DNA of 64,000 nt from JAXLWB01 sp046328715 (GCA_046328715.1 JAXLWB010000044.1:21351-85350), one strand, 5' to 3'. Shown: positions 52,555 to 60,823, numbered from the stretch's first letter. The notes: generated by a model not told the origin, from the letters alone. Translations and numbers: made by a program.

Positions 52555-52601
52555 AAAAGCCATGAATCTCAGCCATCTTTATGGGAAAATTCATGGCTTT
52601 T
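52555..52601 (+). terminator. Terminator of the CHAT gene
   Basis: A 13-bp perfect stem pairs 52555-52567 with 52589-52601 and ends in GGCTTTT, 17 bp after the stop codon. It overlaps the longest frame of the next gene, supporting that gene's later start. Confidence 0.75.
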
Positions 52602-52644
52602 GTAACCACAATTGGTATTACACTAAACTGGATGCTTCGTCTCT

Positions 52645-52672
52645 TTGCTGCAATCGAACCTTGCGCTATAGT
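52645..52672 (+). promoter_or_regulatory. Weak promoter, short or no leader
   Basis: TTGCTG (52645-52650), 16 bp, TATAGT (52667-52672), then 9 nt to the ATG at 52682. No Shine-Dalgarno sequence is present. Confidence 0.35.
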
Positions 52673-52681
52673 GTCACCGCT

Positions 52682-53743
52682 ATGAAAGATCCCTTTTTAC
52701 TTTACGGTGCCAACGGCTATACCGGCGAACTCATTGCCCGCGCTGCGGTTGCGCGTGGCCTTCAACCCATCTTAGCAGGGCGTAATGCATCCGCCATTTC
52801 TACCCTGGCCCATGAACTTGGTCTAGAGTATCGGGTCTTTCCACTTGAAGATGGGGCGGCGACTCGGGCGGCCTTGGGCATGGCACCGTTGGTGCTTCAT
52901 TGTGCTGGTCCCTTTGCTTACACCGCCGCGCCGATGATGGAAGCCTGCCTGCGCATGGGCGTTCACTATTGTGACATTACTGGTGAAATTGCGGTCTTCC
53001 AGATGCTCTTTGCCTACGACGCCGATGCCCGTGCTAGCGGTGTAATGTTGCTGCCCGGTGTGGGCTTCGACGTTGTGCCCACTGATTGTCTGGCGGCGCA
53101 TCTGAAACGCCGTTTGCCATCTGCCAACCACCTCACGATGGCTATTCATGGGAGTGGGAGTGTATCACATGGCACGGCCCTGACCCTGTTGGACGGTGTA
53201 GAACAAGAAAGCTTCGGTATGGTGCGGCGCAATGGTCGCATTGTTCCTGTACCCTTGGCCTGGAGGACCCGCCAGGTTGACTTTGGCCGGGGACCCCAGC
53301 CGTGTATCTCTATTCCTTGGGGCGATGTCGCAAGCGCCTACTACAGCACTTCCATCCCCAACATTGAGGTCTATTTCGCCATTCCGGGATGGTCGGCCCT
53401 CTTTTTCAACGCACCGCGCTTTACCTCGTGGCTGTTGCGACGACCCCAGCTATTGCGCTACCTTCGCCGCCGGATCGAAGCTGCGGCACCAGGACCGACC
53501 CATGAGCAGCGTACGCAAGGCACCAGTGTGATCTGGGGCCGGGTGGATGACAGCGCAGGGGCTGCTGCAGAATGTCGCCTGCATACACCTGAAGCCTATA
53601 CATTGACCGTATTGACTGCATTGGCCATCGTCGAACACGCCTTAGATGGCAAGGTGCGCAGTGGGTTCCAAACCCCAGCAACGCTGTTAGGCGCAGACTT
53701 TATCCTCGACATCGAAGGGGTGAGTCGAGAAGATACGTTGTAG
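52682..53743 (+). CDS. Saccharopine dehydrogenase-like NAD(P)-binding protein
   Basis: The protein is 353 residues from MKDPFLLYGANGYTGELIA. The Rossmann motif GANGYTG and the segments ILAGRN, VLHCAGPFAYTAAPMMEAC, GVHYCDITGE and LLPGVGFDVVPTDCLA match the trans-acting enoyl reductase/saccharopine dehydrogenase superfamily, whose members act on lipids or carbonyl compounds with NAD(P)H. The substrate is unknown. It is shorter than mycobacterial enoyl reductase relatives, and no polyketide synthase is nearby. An upstream in-frame ATG at 52562 lies in the CHAT terminator and was rejected. Confidence 0.85.
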   Translation: MKDPFLLYGANGYTGELIARAAVARGLQPILAGRNASAISTLAHELGLEYRVFPLEDGAATRAALGMAPLVLHCAGPFAYTAAPMMEACLRMGVHYCDITGEIAVFQMLFAYDADARASGVMLLPGVGFDVVPTDCLAAHLKRRLPSANHLTMAIHGSGSVSHGTALTLLDGVEQESFGMVRRNGRIVPVPLAWRTRQVDFGRGPQPCISIPWGDVASAYYSTSIPNIEVYFAIPGWSALFFNAPRFTSWLLRRPQLLRYLRRRIEAAAPGPTHEQRTQGTSVIWGRVDDSAGAAAECRLHTPEAYTLTVLTALAIVEHALDGKVRSGFQTPATLLGADFILDIEGVSREDTL

Positions 53744-53820
53744 GATAGAGAACCATGGATTTTGGTTGCACAGATTTACGTTCGCCGGATTATTGATCTG
53801 TGTAACATGAAGCCCTAGTC

Positions 53821-53902
53821 GTCCGCCTACTTAATTTTTAGAAATAGATTGTGACTATTCTCGAAGAAGCAGGCTGATTCTATTTCTAAAAATTAACCGG
53901 AC
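53821..53902. repeat. AT-rich 82-bp palindrome (MITE-like or terminator)
   Basis: An 18-bp perfect stem (53831-53848 with 53879-53896) is extended by outer GTCCG/CGGAC pairs. It lies between two co-directional genes. It may terminate the dehydrogenase transcript, 88 bp after the stop, or be a mobile-element remnant. Confidence 0.6.
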
Positions 53903-53971
53903 ATTCCACTAGCTCTTTGACTTGTCTAGAAGAATACAGACGGCAAAACAAACTTGACGCATAGTGTAAGC

Positions 53972-55165
53972 ATGAGAAAAGTTTACGTTATCAGTTGGAT
54001 TGTACTTGTTTCTTTGTTATTCACCAGTTGCACAAATCGTTCTAGCGCCGCAGTCAGCGCCAGTGTCGTGGAGGCGATGAGTGGTCCCGCGACCGCTGGC
54101 TTTGCTCGTGCTACCGAACCGATGCACTTCGAATTCCCTAAAGATCATGGCGCTCATCCCAACTACCGCACCGAATGGTGGTACTATACGGGAAACCTAC
54201 AGGCCGAGGATGGTTCTCCATTTGGCTACCAGTTGACCTTTTTCCGCAGTGGACTTACACCTGCACTGGCGAATCGCTCGTCCGATTGGGCCAGTAACCA
54301 GATCTACATGGCGCATTTTGCACTAACCGATGGCAGCGCCAATCAACATGTGAGCTTTGAGCGCTTTTCACGCGGTGCCGCCGGTCTTGCTGGCGCAATG
54401 CTTGGAACCGATGGAGGGTGTGATACACAGGCTGCAAATTGTAATCAACTCTGGCTAGACGATTGGTCGGTCCGCTATGTTGAGCCTGGGGTGATGCAGT
54501 TACGAGCTCAGGAGCAAAATGCAGCCGGGGTAGCCGCTGTGGACCTGACCTTGCGTGAACGGCGTACGCCCTTGTTGCATGGCAATCAGGGTTTCAGCCA
54601 AAAGAGCGGCGAAGTCGGCAATGCCAGCTACTATTACTCACTGGTACAAATTGAAACAAGTGGCACGATTACGAATGCTGGCAAAGCAACCCAGGTCCAG
54701 GGTGTCAGTTGGATGGATCATGAGTTTGGCACGACTGCGCTTGGCAAAAATGATATTGGTTGGGATTGGTTTAGTGTGCAACTGGAAAATGGCGTGGTGT
54801 TGATGTTCGCCCAAATTCGTACACAGGGCGGCGGCATCGAGCCAGTCTTTGACGGTACTATTGCCTGGCCCGATGGCCGACAGGCGTTGATCAAGGCAAC
54901 GGATCTCACCATTCAGCCGACGGACCAGTGGACCAGCCCACGAACTGGTTTTGTCTATCCATCGGGCTGGCAAGTCTCCCTTCCTAATCAAGCAGTCGAA
55001 CTTTCAATTCAACCGCTGATTCAAGATCAGGAAATGAATGTCAGCTTTGTTTACTGGGAAGGTGCGGTGAAAGTTTCGGGAACTGTGGAAGGGGCTTCGG
55101 TAGCGGGAAATGGCTACGTTGAGCTAACTGGCTATGGAAAAAGTAACACCGAGTATCAACGGTGA
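53972..55165 (+). CDS. AttH/CrtC-like lipocalin-fold lipoprotein
   Basis: The protein is 397 residues from the ATG at 53972. A lipoprotein signal (WIVLVSLLFTSC) predicts lipid attachment at Cys near residue 20. The body matches the hydroxyneurosporene synthase/AttH family: FPKDHGAHPNYRTEWWYYTGNL, FGYQLTFFRSGL, IYMAHFALTD, and VSWMDHEFGTT with its conserved D-H-E-F. These proteins form two lipocalin-like barrels. CrtC hydrates carotenoids, but relatives are simply exported proteins of unknown role, and no carotenoid genes are here, so no activity is assigned. The TGA stop lies in the GGTGAAGG arm of a palindrome shared with the convergent NUDIX gene. Confidence 0.88.
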   Translation: MRKVYVISWIVLVSLLFTSCTNRSSAAVSASVVEAMSGPATAGFARATEPMHFEFPKDHGAHPNYRTEWWYYTGNLQAEDGSPFGYQLTFFRSGLTPALANRSSDWASNQIYMAHFALTDGSANQHVSFERFSRGAAGLAGAMLGTDGGCDTQAANCNQLWLDDWSVRYVEPGVMQLRAQEQNAAGVAAVDLTLRERRTPLLHGNQGFSQKSGEVGNASYYYSLVQIETSGTITNAGKATQVQGVSWMDHEFGTTALGKNDIGWDWFSVQLENGVVLMFAQIRTQGGGIEPVFDGTIAWPDGRQALIKATDLTIQPTDQWTSPRTGFVYPSGWQVSLPNQAVELSIQPLIQDQEMNVSFVYWEGAVKVSGTVEGASVAGNGYVELTGYGKSNTEYQR

Positions 55166-55222
55166 AGGGGTGCAAGGTGAAAGAGGGATGGACTTCACCC
55201 TTCCACCTTGCATCCCTTCACC
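55161..55222. repeat. GGTGAAGG palindrome supplying both stop codons
   Basis: Arms 55161-55183 and 55200-55222 match as an inverted repeat with 2 mismatches in 23. The left arm holds the TGA of the AttH-like gene (55163-55165), and the right arm holds the TGA of the NUDIX gene on the other strand (55220-55218). A bidirectional terminator role is likely. Confidence 0.8.
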
Positions 55223-55718
55223 TCTTGGATTCCTCACCTTTCCCAAGCCGCTGGATCGCCAAGTGGACCACTTCTTTCTCGGCTGCAAAGGCGAGCACCG
55301 TCAACGCCTGCTGTGGAGTAAACCAGGCCACAGCATCGACCTCGTGGCTGGCATCACTCAGTTCGCCGCCTACGATCTGCAGTAAATAAAGATCAACCTT
55401 TTTGTCGACCAGCACAGGGCGTTCTTTGCGGTAGGTGTCGTAATAGGTGTACGAAATCGTTTTGAGCAAGCCCTCATTTTTGGTTTGCAAGCCGGTTTCT
55501 TCTTCTACCTCGCGAATTGCAGTCTGCTCTGACGTTTCACCCTCTTCGCAGGTTCCTTTGGGCAATTGCCAACGCGTTCCACGCTGGGTGGCGATCAGCG
55601 CGATCTCATACTCACCATCCGGCGCGCAACGATACGCAATTCCGCCAGCGGAATGATCGTTGCGTTGTGGCCCGGAGATGCGACGAAATCGTCGTCTTTG
55701 ATCGCTACTTTGCATCAT
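55218..55718 (-). CDS. NUDIX hydrolase
   Basis: This 166-residue protein has an exact NUDIX box, G-x5-E-x7-REVEEETGL, preceded by RWQLPKGTCEEGE. Mg2+-dependent hydrolysis of a nucleoside diphosphate derivative (sanitation or Ap4A-type) is expected; the substrate cannot be told from the sequence. The basic N-terminus (SSDQRRRFRRISG) is unusual. Two adjacent ATGs (55718 and 55715) are possible. No Shine-Dalgarno sequence is present; TACAAT lies 7 nt upstream of the first ATG, as in the leaderless genes here. The stop codon is within the shared palindrome. Confidence 0.92.
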   Translation of the reverse strand: MMQSSDQRRRFRRISGPQRNDHSAGGIAYRCAPDGEYEIALIATQRGTRWQLPKGTCEEGETSEQTAIREVEEETGLQTKNEGLLKTISYTYYDTYRKERPVLVDKKVDLYLLQIVGGELSDASHEVDAVAWFTPQQALTVLAFAAEKEVVHLAIQRLGKGEESKR

Positions 55719-55725
55719 AGTTCTT

Positions 55726-55731
55726 ATTGTA
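55726..55731 (-). promoter_or_regulatory. -10 box of the NUDIX gene, leaderless arrangement
   Basis: TACAAT on the minus strand lies 7 nt before the ATG at 55718. The -35 region is poor. Confidence 0.4.
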
Positions 55732-55782
55732 CCAAAGAACTGCTATAAACCGGTAAACAAGGTGTAAGCCCTTGCTTGAACT

Positions 55783-55843
55783 GAAACGTGATGCGTGATC
55801 CGTGAAACGCTATCGAGAATTCACGGATCACGCATTACGTTTC
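55783..55843. repeat. GTGATCC/GCGTGAT tandem-repeat palindrome
   Basis: Arms 55783-55806 and 55820-55843 pair with 23 of 24 bases matching, around a 13-nt loop. It lies between the divergent NUDIX and purL genes, where no terminator is needed, so it is either a mobile repeat or a leader structure. Confidence 0.7.
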
Positions 55844-55889
55844 ACGTTTCATCTAAAATACGACAAATCAACCTGAGATCACTGATAGT

Positions 55890-55918
55890 TTGAATCCTAT
55901 CCAATCTTGTGATATTTT
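55890..55918 (+). promoter_or_regulatory. Candidate promoter of the purine cluster
   Basis: TTGAAT (55890-55895), 17 bp, TATTTT (55913-55918), giving a leader of about 48 nt before the purL ATG at 55973. No purine riboswitch could be recognised in this leader. Confidence 0.4.
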
Positions 55919-55972
55919 TCACACCAGCAAACATCATACAACAACGAAAGTGCAGAAGGCACTTAGCTTACA

Positions 55973-58894
55973 ATGAGCATACGCATTCAGATCAGACGGC
56001 GTGATCGCGCCGTTCGTAGTGATATTATGCGGGGCGCCGTGGCCCTGGGACTTCCGGGACTGACGGACTGCACCAGCACTCGTCTATACTTCCTATCCTC
56101 TAATCCAGGCGCAGAGTCGATCCATCGGCTCTGCGCTTCTCTTTTGTGCGACCCAGTGACCGAAGTTGCCGAGTTCGACCTGCTCGCTTCCGCAACCCGC
56201 ACCCCAAGTGGTCACCCGCTGCAATCCGCAAGCCACATACTTGAAGTCTCACTGCGCCCAGGGGTGACTGATGTAGCAGCGCGTGAACTTGTGCGTGGTA
56301 TGGTCGAAATTGGTTTGCCCGAGTGTGAAGTGGTTACAGCCACACGTTATGAACTCAGCGGCGACCTGAGCGACTCTGAACTGCGCCGCTTGGCGCGTGG
56401 CCTGCTCTGCAACGAGACCATCGAACATTTCACGTTGGGCGAGATGATTCCTCACTTTGGTAGCGAAATCACCGCTAGCGACCGGGTGGAAAACGTGTCG
56501 GTTTTGAGTCTCAACGATGCTGACCTGCTAGTGCTGAGCAAACGGCGCTTGCTTTCACTTGATTTGGACGAGATGAAGACTGTACAGGCGTTTTATCAGC
56601 AACTCGGTCGGGAGCCAACCGATGTCGAATTGGAAACGCTGGCGCAGACTTGGTCAGAACACTGTGTCCATAAGACCTTCCGTGCGCAGATCGATTTTCG
56701 CTGGCTCAATGCGGATGGTTCTCTGCGAACGCAAGAGCGGGTTGACGGTCTGTTGCGCCAATATATCCGTGCAGCAACCGATGCGGTCTATCCGTCCTGG
56801 CTTAAGTCGGCCTTTGTCGACAACGCCGGTATCATCGCCTTTGACGATCAATTTGATCTGGCCTTCAAGGTAGAGACGCACAACCATCCCTCTGCCTTGG
56901 AGCCGTTCGGTGGCGCCAATACGGGTACAGGTGGCGTCGTGCGCGACATTATAGGCGTCTCTGCTCGTCCGATCGCCACGACGGACGTGCTCTGTTTTGG
57001 CCCACCCGACGTGCCGCATGATCAGTTGCCGACGGGCGTGCTTCATCCGGCGCGCATTGCCGACGGGGTGGTCGCTGGCATCGGTGACTACGGAAACAAA
57101 TTGGGCCTGCCTACGGTCAACGGTGCAGTGATTTACGATCAAGGTTATCTGGGCAACCCACTCGTCTTTTGTGGCTGTGTCGGACTCTTACCCATCGGCA
57201 GCCATGTCACTGAGGCCAGCGCTGGCGATCTGGTGGTCGCCTTGGGAGGACGCACCGGGCGCGATGGTATCCACGGTGCAACCTTTTCCTCTGCCGAGTT
57301 GGCGCACGACACAGTCGAAACCGCAGGCAGTGCCGTGCAGATCGGCGATCCAATCACAGAGAAGGGGCTGATCGAAGTGATCGAAATCGCCCGTGAGCGG
57401 CGGTTGTACAGCGCCATCACCGATTGTGGTGCTGGAGGTTTCTCCTCTGCCGTGGGTGAAATGGGCAAAGAACTGGGCGTGGAAGTGGAATTGACCAATG
57501 CTCCGCTCAAATATCCTGGCCTGGCCCCTTGGGAGATCTGGATCTCAGAGGCGCAGGAACGAATTGTGATCGCGGTGCCGCCTGCAAAATTGAGCGAACT
57601 GCGTGAAGTTTGCGATCTGTGGGATGTCGAGCTTTCCGTCCTGGGTACCTTCACCGGTGATGGTGATCTGCGCGTTCATTATCGGGGCAAGGTGGTCGCC
57701 GACATGCCGATGGAGTTCCTGCATGATGGGCTGCCTCGGCAGACGATGCAGGCGGTGTGGCAGGAGCGGAAAGCAGATGAGGATGGTTCCACCACAAGGA
57801 TGGGGAGATGGGCAGATAAGGAGAATGGTGGAGCGAGGGATTATCATTCTTTACTCCTGAAGATGCTTTCACACCCCACTGTTGCGAGTAAAGAAGCAAT
57901 TGTGCGCAAGTATGACCATGAGGTGCGCGGCGGAACGTTGGTGCGCCCCTTCTGTGGGCCACAGATGGATGGTCCAAGCGACGCTGCTGTGCTCAAGCCG
58001 TTAGGCACCTGGCAGCACAGCGCCGCCTTTGCCTTGAGCGTTGGCATCAATCCCCACATCGGCCTGGTTGATCCCTACGCCATGGCGATCAGCACCATCG
58101 ACGAAGCATTTCGTAACGCCGTTGCTGTCGGCGCTGATCCCGACCGCATCGCCATTCTCGATAACTTCTGCTGGGGCAATCCCACCTATCCCGACCGCCT
58201 GGGTGCCCTGGTACGCTGCTGTCAGGGTTGTTATGATGGCGCGCTGGCCTACCGTGCCCCGTTTATCTCAGGCAAGGATAGCCTCTACAACGAATTTAAC
58301 GGCAAACCGATTCCTGGAACCTTATTGATTTCGGCGATTGGGCTGGTGCCAGAGATGGAGCGGGCTGTGACCTCGCATTTGAAACAGGCAGGTAATTGGC
58401 TTTATTTACTGGGCGAGACCAAAGCCGAATTGGGTGGTTCGCTCCTCCAGCAACTGGTGGGCGCAACCAATGGTGTTGCCCCTTCTTTGCCGAACGCCCC
58501 GCTGGCCCGCTATCGTCTGCTTCATCAAGCCATTCGCCAGGGATTGGTGCAGTCGTGCCATGATCTGAGCGAGGGTGGATTAGCGGTCGCCCTGGCCGAA
58601 ATGGCGCTGGCTGGACGACTAGGAGCAAGTGTGGATCTGAGAGCCATGGTCAATGAGACATGGGCATTTCATAGTGCCGATCGCAACGCCGAAATCGCCC
58701 TCTTCAGCGAAAGCAATGGTCGCCTACTGCTCGAAGTAGCTCCTGCTGATGGCGTAGCGCTAGAGCAACTCATGGCTGGACAGATGTTGTTGAGGATTGG
58801 TCAAGTGAGCGCAGAAGAAAAGCTCACAGTCCAGATGGCGGCGACGTCACTGATCGAGCTGCCCGTTGAAGCATTAGTGGCGGCGTGGAAATAA
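55973..58894 (+). CDS. purL: Phosphoribosylformylglycinamidine synthase, PurS-PurS-PurL fusion
   Basis: This 973-residue enzyme makes FGAM from FGAR, ATP and ammonia delivered by PurQ (purine step 4). Small PurL is usually near 740 residues. The extra length is N-terminal: residues about 1-80 and 84-160 are two PurS-like domains (LLCDPVTEVAEFD and LLCNETIEHFTLG mark their ends). The catalytic part follows, with TWSEHCVHKTFRA, VETHNHPSALEPFGGANTGTGGVVRDI, GGRTGRDGIHGATF, DCGAGGFSSAVGEMG, and SGKDS later. Around residues 600-628 an unusual R/G/D-rich linker is encoded by a purine-rich short repeat. No separate purS gene is seen, so the fusion should supply that function. The stop lies 1 nt before the purQ start. 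Confidence 0.95.
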   Translation: MSIRIQIRRRDRAVRSDIMRGAVALGLPGLTDCTSTRLYFLSSNPGAESIHRLCASLLCDPVTEVAEFDLLASATRTPSGHPLQSASHILEVSLRPGVTDVAARELVRGMVEIGLPECEVVTATRYELSGDLSDSELRRLARGLLCNETIEHFTLGEMIPHFGSEITASDRVENVSVLSLNDADLLVLSKRRLLSLDLDEMKTVQAFYQQLGREPTDVELETLAQTWSEHCVHKTFRAQIDFRWLNADGSLRTQERVDGLLRQYIRAATDAVYPSWLKSAFVDNAGIIAFDDQFDLAFKVETHNHPSALEPFGGANTGTGGVVRDIIGVSARPIATTDVLCFGPPDVPHDQLPTGVLHPARIADGVVAGIGDYGNKLGLPTVNGAVIYDQGYLGNPLVFCGCVGLLPIGSHVTEASAGDLVVALGGRTGRDGIHGATFSSAELAHDTVETAGSAVQIGDPITEKGLIEVIEIARERRLYSAITDCGAGGFSSAVGEMGKELGVEVELTNAPLKYPGLAPWEIWISEAQERIVIAVPPAKLSELREVCDLWDVELSVLGTFTGDGDLRVHYRGKVVADMPMEFLHDGLPRQTMQAVWQERKADEDGSTTRMGRWADKENGGARDYHSLLLKMLSHPTVASKEAIVRKYDHEVRGGTLVRPFCGPQMDGPSDAAVLKPLGTWQHSAAFALSVGINPHIGLVDPYAMAISTIDEAFRNAVAVGADPDRIAILDNFCWGNPTYPDRLGALVRCCQGCYDGALAYRAPFISGKDSLYNEFNGKPIPGTLLISAIGLVPEMERAVTSHLKQAGNWLYLLGETKAELGGSLLQQLVGATNGVAPSLPNAPLARYRLLHQAIRQGLVQSCHDLSEGGLAVALAEMALAGRLGASVDLRAMVNETWAFHSADRNAEIALFSESNGRLLLEVAPADGVALEQLMAGQMLLRIGQVSAEEKLTVQMAATSLIELPVEALVAAWK
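57787..57840 (+). repeat. In-frame purine-rich short repeat in purL
   Basis: Degenerate GGGGAGAT/GGGCAGAT/AAGGAGAA octamers encode RMGRWADKENGGARD between conserved purL blocks. The texture matches the intergenic tandem repeats of this window and not the flanking codons. Confidence 0.6.
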
Positions 58895-58895
58895 T

Positions 58896-59672
58896 ATGAA
58901 ACCAACGATTTTGATCCTGCACGCCTCGGGCACCAATCGTGACACGGAAGCAGCCCGGGCCTGTGAACTGGCTGGCGGTGTTCCAGAAATCGTGCACATC
59001 AACCAGATGCGACGGAGCGAGCGCCGTTTTTCCGACTATGAAATGTTGCTGATACCCGGCGGTTTTTCTTACGGTGATGCCTTGGGGGCAGGCGGGCGTC
59101 TCGCACTCGATCTCCAAGTCTATTTTGACGAGCAACTGTACACCTTCGTCGAGAGTGGCAAACCAGTTCTGGGCATCTGCAATGGCTTCCAAACTCTTGT
59201 CAAAGCTGGCCTCCTGCCAGGGGAGAATCTCTCACAATCCGTAATCCCCACCCGTTCCGCCACACTCACCCACAACGCATCCGGTCACTTTGAGTGTCGC
59301 TGGGTCCATTTGCAGGTCAATCGTAACGCCAAAGCTACCTGCCTACAGACCATCGACGAACTGATTTTTTGTCCGATTGCCCATGGTGAAGGTAACTTTC
59401 AGGTACGTGATGAAACAACGCTCGCACAAATTGAGCAGAGGCAGCAGGTTGCATTTCGCTATGTGGATGGCGACGGTGATCCAGTTGCTGGACGCTACCC
59501 GCTTAACCCCAACGGTTCGGTGGCGGATATTGCCGGGATTTGCAACGAGCGGGGCAATGTGATCGGCCTGATGCCCCACCCAGAGGATCACATTTTGCCG
59601 ATTCAAAATCCACTGGGACGCAAGGATCGCTTAGGATTGGCTCTTTTTCAAGCCATTATTAGTTCGCTGTAG
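58896..59672 (+). CDS. purQ: Phosphoribosylformylglycinamidine synthase glutaminase subunit PurQ
   Basis: This 258-residue class I glutamine amidotransferase hydrolyses glutamine and feeds ammonia to PurL. Visible landmarks are LIPGGFSYGDALGAGGRLA, the nucleophile Cys95 in GICNGFQTL, NASGHFECRWV, and the His/Glu pair in LMPHPEDHIL. Its length is slightly above the 230 residues of the small PurQ type. The start follows the purL stop after a single nucleotide, so translation is coupled and the two subunits are made together. Confidence 0.95.
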   Translation: MKPTILILHASGTNRDTEAARACELAGGVPEIVHINQMRRSERRFSDYEMLLIPGGFSYGDALGAGGRLALDLQVYFDEQLYTFVESGKPVLGICNGFQTLVKAGLLPGENLSQSVIPTRSATLTHNASGHFECRWVHLQVNRNAKATCLQTIDELIFCPIAHGEGNFQVRDETTLAQIEQRQQVAFRYVDGDGDPVAGRYPLNPNGSVADIAGICNERGNVIGLMPHPEDHILPIQNPLGRKDRLGLALFQAIISSL

Positions 59673-59675
59673 GTA

Positions 59676-59808
59676 AACCCCACCCTAACCCTCCCCTGAT
59701 AGGTGAGGGAACAGAGAAGGGGCTGATTATGTTTTCTCTTCTGTCCACAACTCTGAATCCTTCCCGTGACAGTTCCCTCCCTTAACAGGGGAGGGTTAGG
59801 TTGGGGTT
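59676..59808. repeat. 133-bp terminal-inverted-repeat element between purQ and purC
   Basis: AACCCCACCCTAACCCTCCC at 59676 and its near-perfect complement ending at 59808 (22 of 23 bases) bound an AT-richer centre; inner arms GTGAGGGAAC/GTTCCCTCCC also pair. Similar CCCTAACCCTCCCC elements are widespread in bacteria. It lies within the purine operon and has no reading frame. Confidence 0.7.
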
Positions 59809-59851
59809 GGCATTTATCGTTACAGTACCAGTATCTGACCAGAATTTCTGT

Positions 59852-60823
59852 ATGATCACCACATCTGAACTTTACACGGCACTCCCCCAAGCGCTGGCCG
59901 GCGTTGATCTCCCTTTTCTTGGCGACAAGACCAGCGGCAAAGTGCGCGACATCTATCGTTGGCAAGATCAGTTGATCATTGTGACAACTGACCGCCTTTC
60001 GGCCTTTGACCGCATTTTGGGGTTGGTGCCATTTAAGGGGCAGGTGCTCAATCAGCTTTCCGCATTCTGGTTTGAACAAACGCAATCCATCGTTCCCAAT
60101 CACCTTATCGCGATGCCCGACCCGAATGTCACCATCGCCAAACGGTGTACTGCGCTGCCCGTTGAAGTTGTCGTCCGTGGCTATATCACAGGGGTGACGA
60201 GTACTGCACTGTGGTATCGTTACAGCTTGGGTGAACGATCGATTTACGGAATCGATTTTGCTGATGGTTTGCAGAAGAACGATCCGTTGGCCGAGCCAAT
60301 TATTACCCCCACCACCAAGGGTAGTGCCGGTGCGCATGATGAACGGATTACGAGTGATGAAGTCGTTTCGTTGGGGTTGGTCGAGGCGGCGCTTTGGCAG
60401 CAAGTCTGTCAGGCCGCCATTGCCATCTTTAAGCGTGGACAGGAGATTGCCCGCCGTGCCGGTCTGATCCTGGTCGATACCAAATACGAGTTTGGCATCG
60501 ATGAGCAGGGACGTCTCGTGCTGATCGATGAGGTGCATACGCCTGACTCCAGCCGCTATTGGATCGCTGATAGCTACGAGGAACGTCGCGGTGCTGGGCT
60601 AGAGCCTGAGAATTTCGACAAAGAGTTCATCCGCCTTCATTATGCATCCTTGGGCTATCGGGGAGACGGTGAGCCGCCTGCGATGCCGGCTGAGCTGGCA
60701 GTTCAGGCCAGTCAACGCTACATCCGCACCTTTGAACTGCTGACTGGTCAAACATTTTCCCCCGGTGCGATCCCTGCCGGGGAGCGCATTGCGCACAACC
60801 TGCGCCAGTACATTAACAAGTGA
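59852..60823 (+). CDS. purC: Phosphoribosylaminoimidazole-succinocarboxamide synthase (SAICAR synthetase)
   Basis: The protein is 323 residues from MITTSELYTALPQ; the frame continues upstream into the repeat element, which was not counted. It ligates aspartate to CAIR with ATP in purine synthesis. Recognised segments are GKVRDIYRW, LIIVTTDRLSAFDRILG, VEVVVRGYITG, PIITPTTKGSAGAHDERI, ILVDTKYEFGID, and LIDEVHTPDSSRYW. The length fits the long bacterial/plant form. No Shine-Dalgarno sequence is seen. A weak TTGGCA/TATCTG pair lies upstream, so it may have its own promoter despite the cluster. Confidence 0.95.
   Translation: MITTSELYTALPQALAGVDLPFLGDKTSGKVRDIYRWQDQLIIVTTDRLSAFDRILGLVPFKGQVLNQLSAFWFEQTQSIVPNHLIAMPDPNVTIAKRCTALPVEVVVRGYITGVTSTALWYRYSLGERSIYGIDFADGLQKNDPLAEPIITPTTKGSAGAHDERITSDEVVSLGLVEAALWQQVCQAAIAIFKRGQEIARRAGLILVDTKYEFGIDEQGRLVLIDEVHTPDSSRYWIADSYEERRGAGLEPENFDKEFIRLHYASLGYRGDGEPPAMPAELAVQASQRYIRTFELLTGQTFSPGAIPAGERIAHNLRQYINK

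Noticed and set aside
52562..52681. ATG start extending the saccharopine dehydrogenase-like protein by 40 residues
   Set aside because: It lies in the CHAT terminator hairpin and the added residues (Cys/Tyr-rich) do not fit the Rossmann N-terminus.
53972..55165. Naming the AttH-like gene crtC
   Set aside because: The family match is good, but no carotenoid genes are nearby and relatives with other roles are common.
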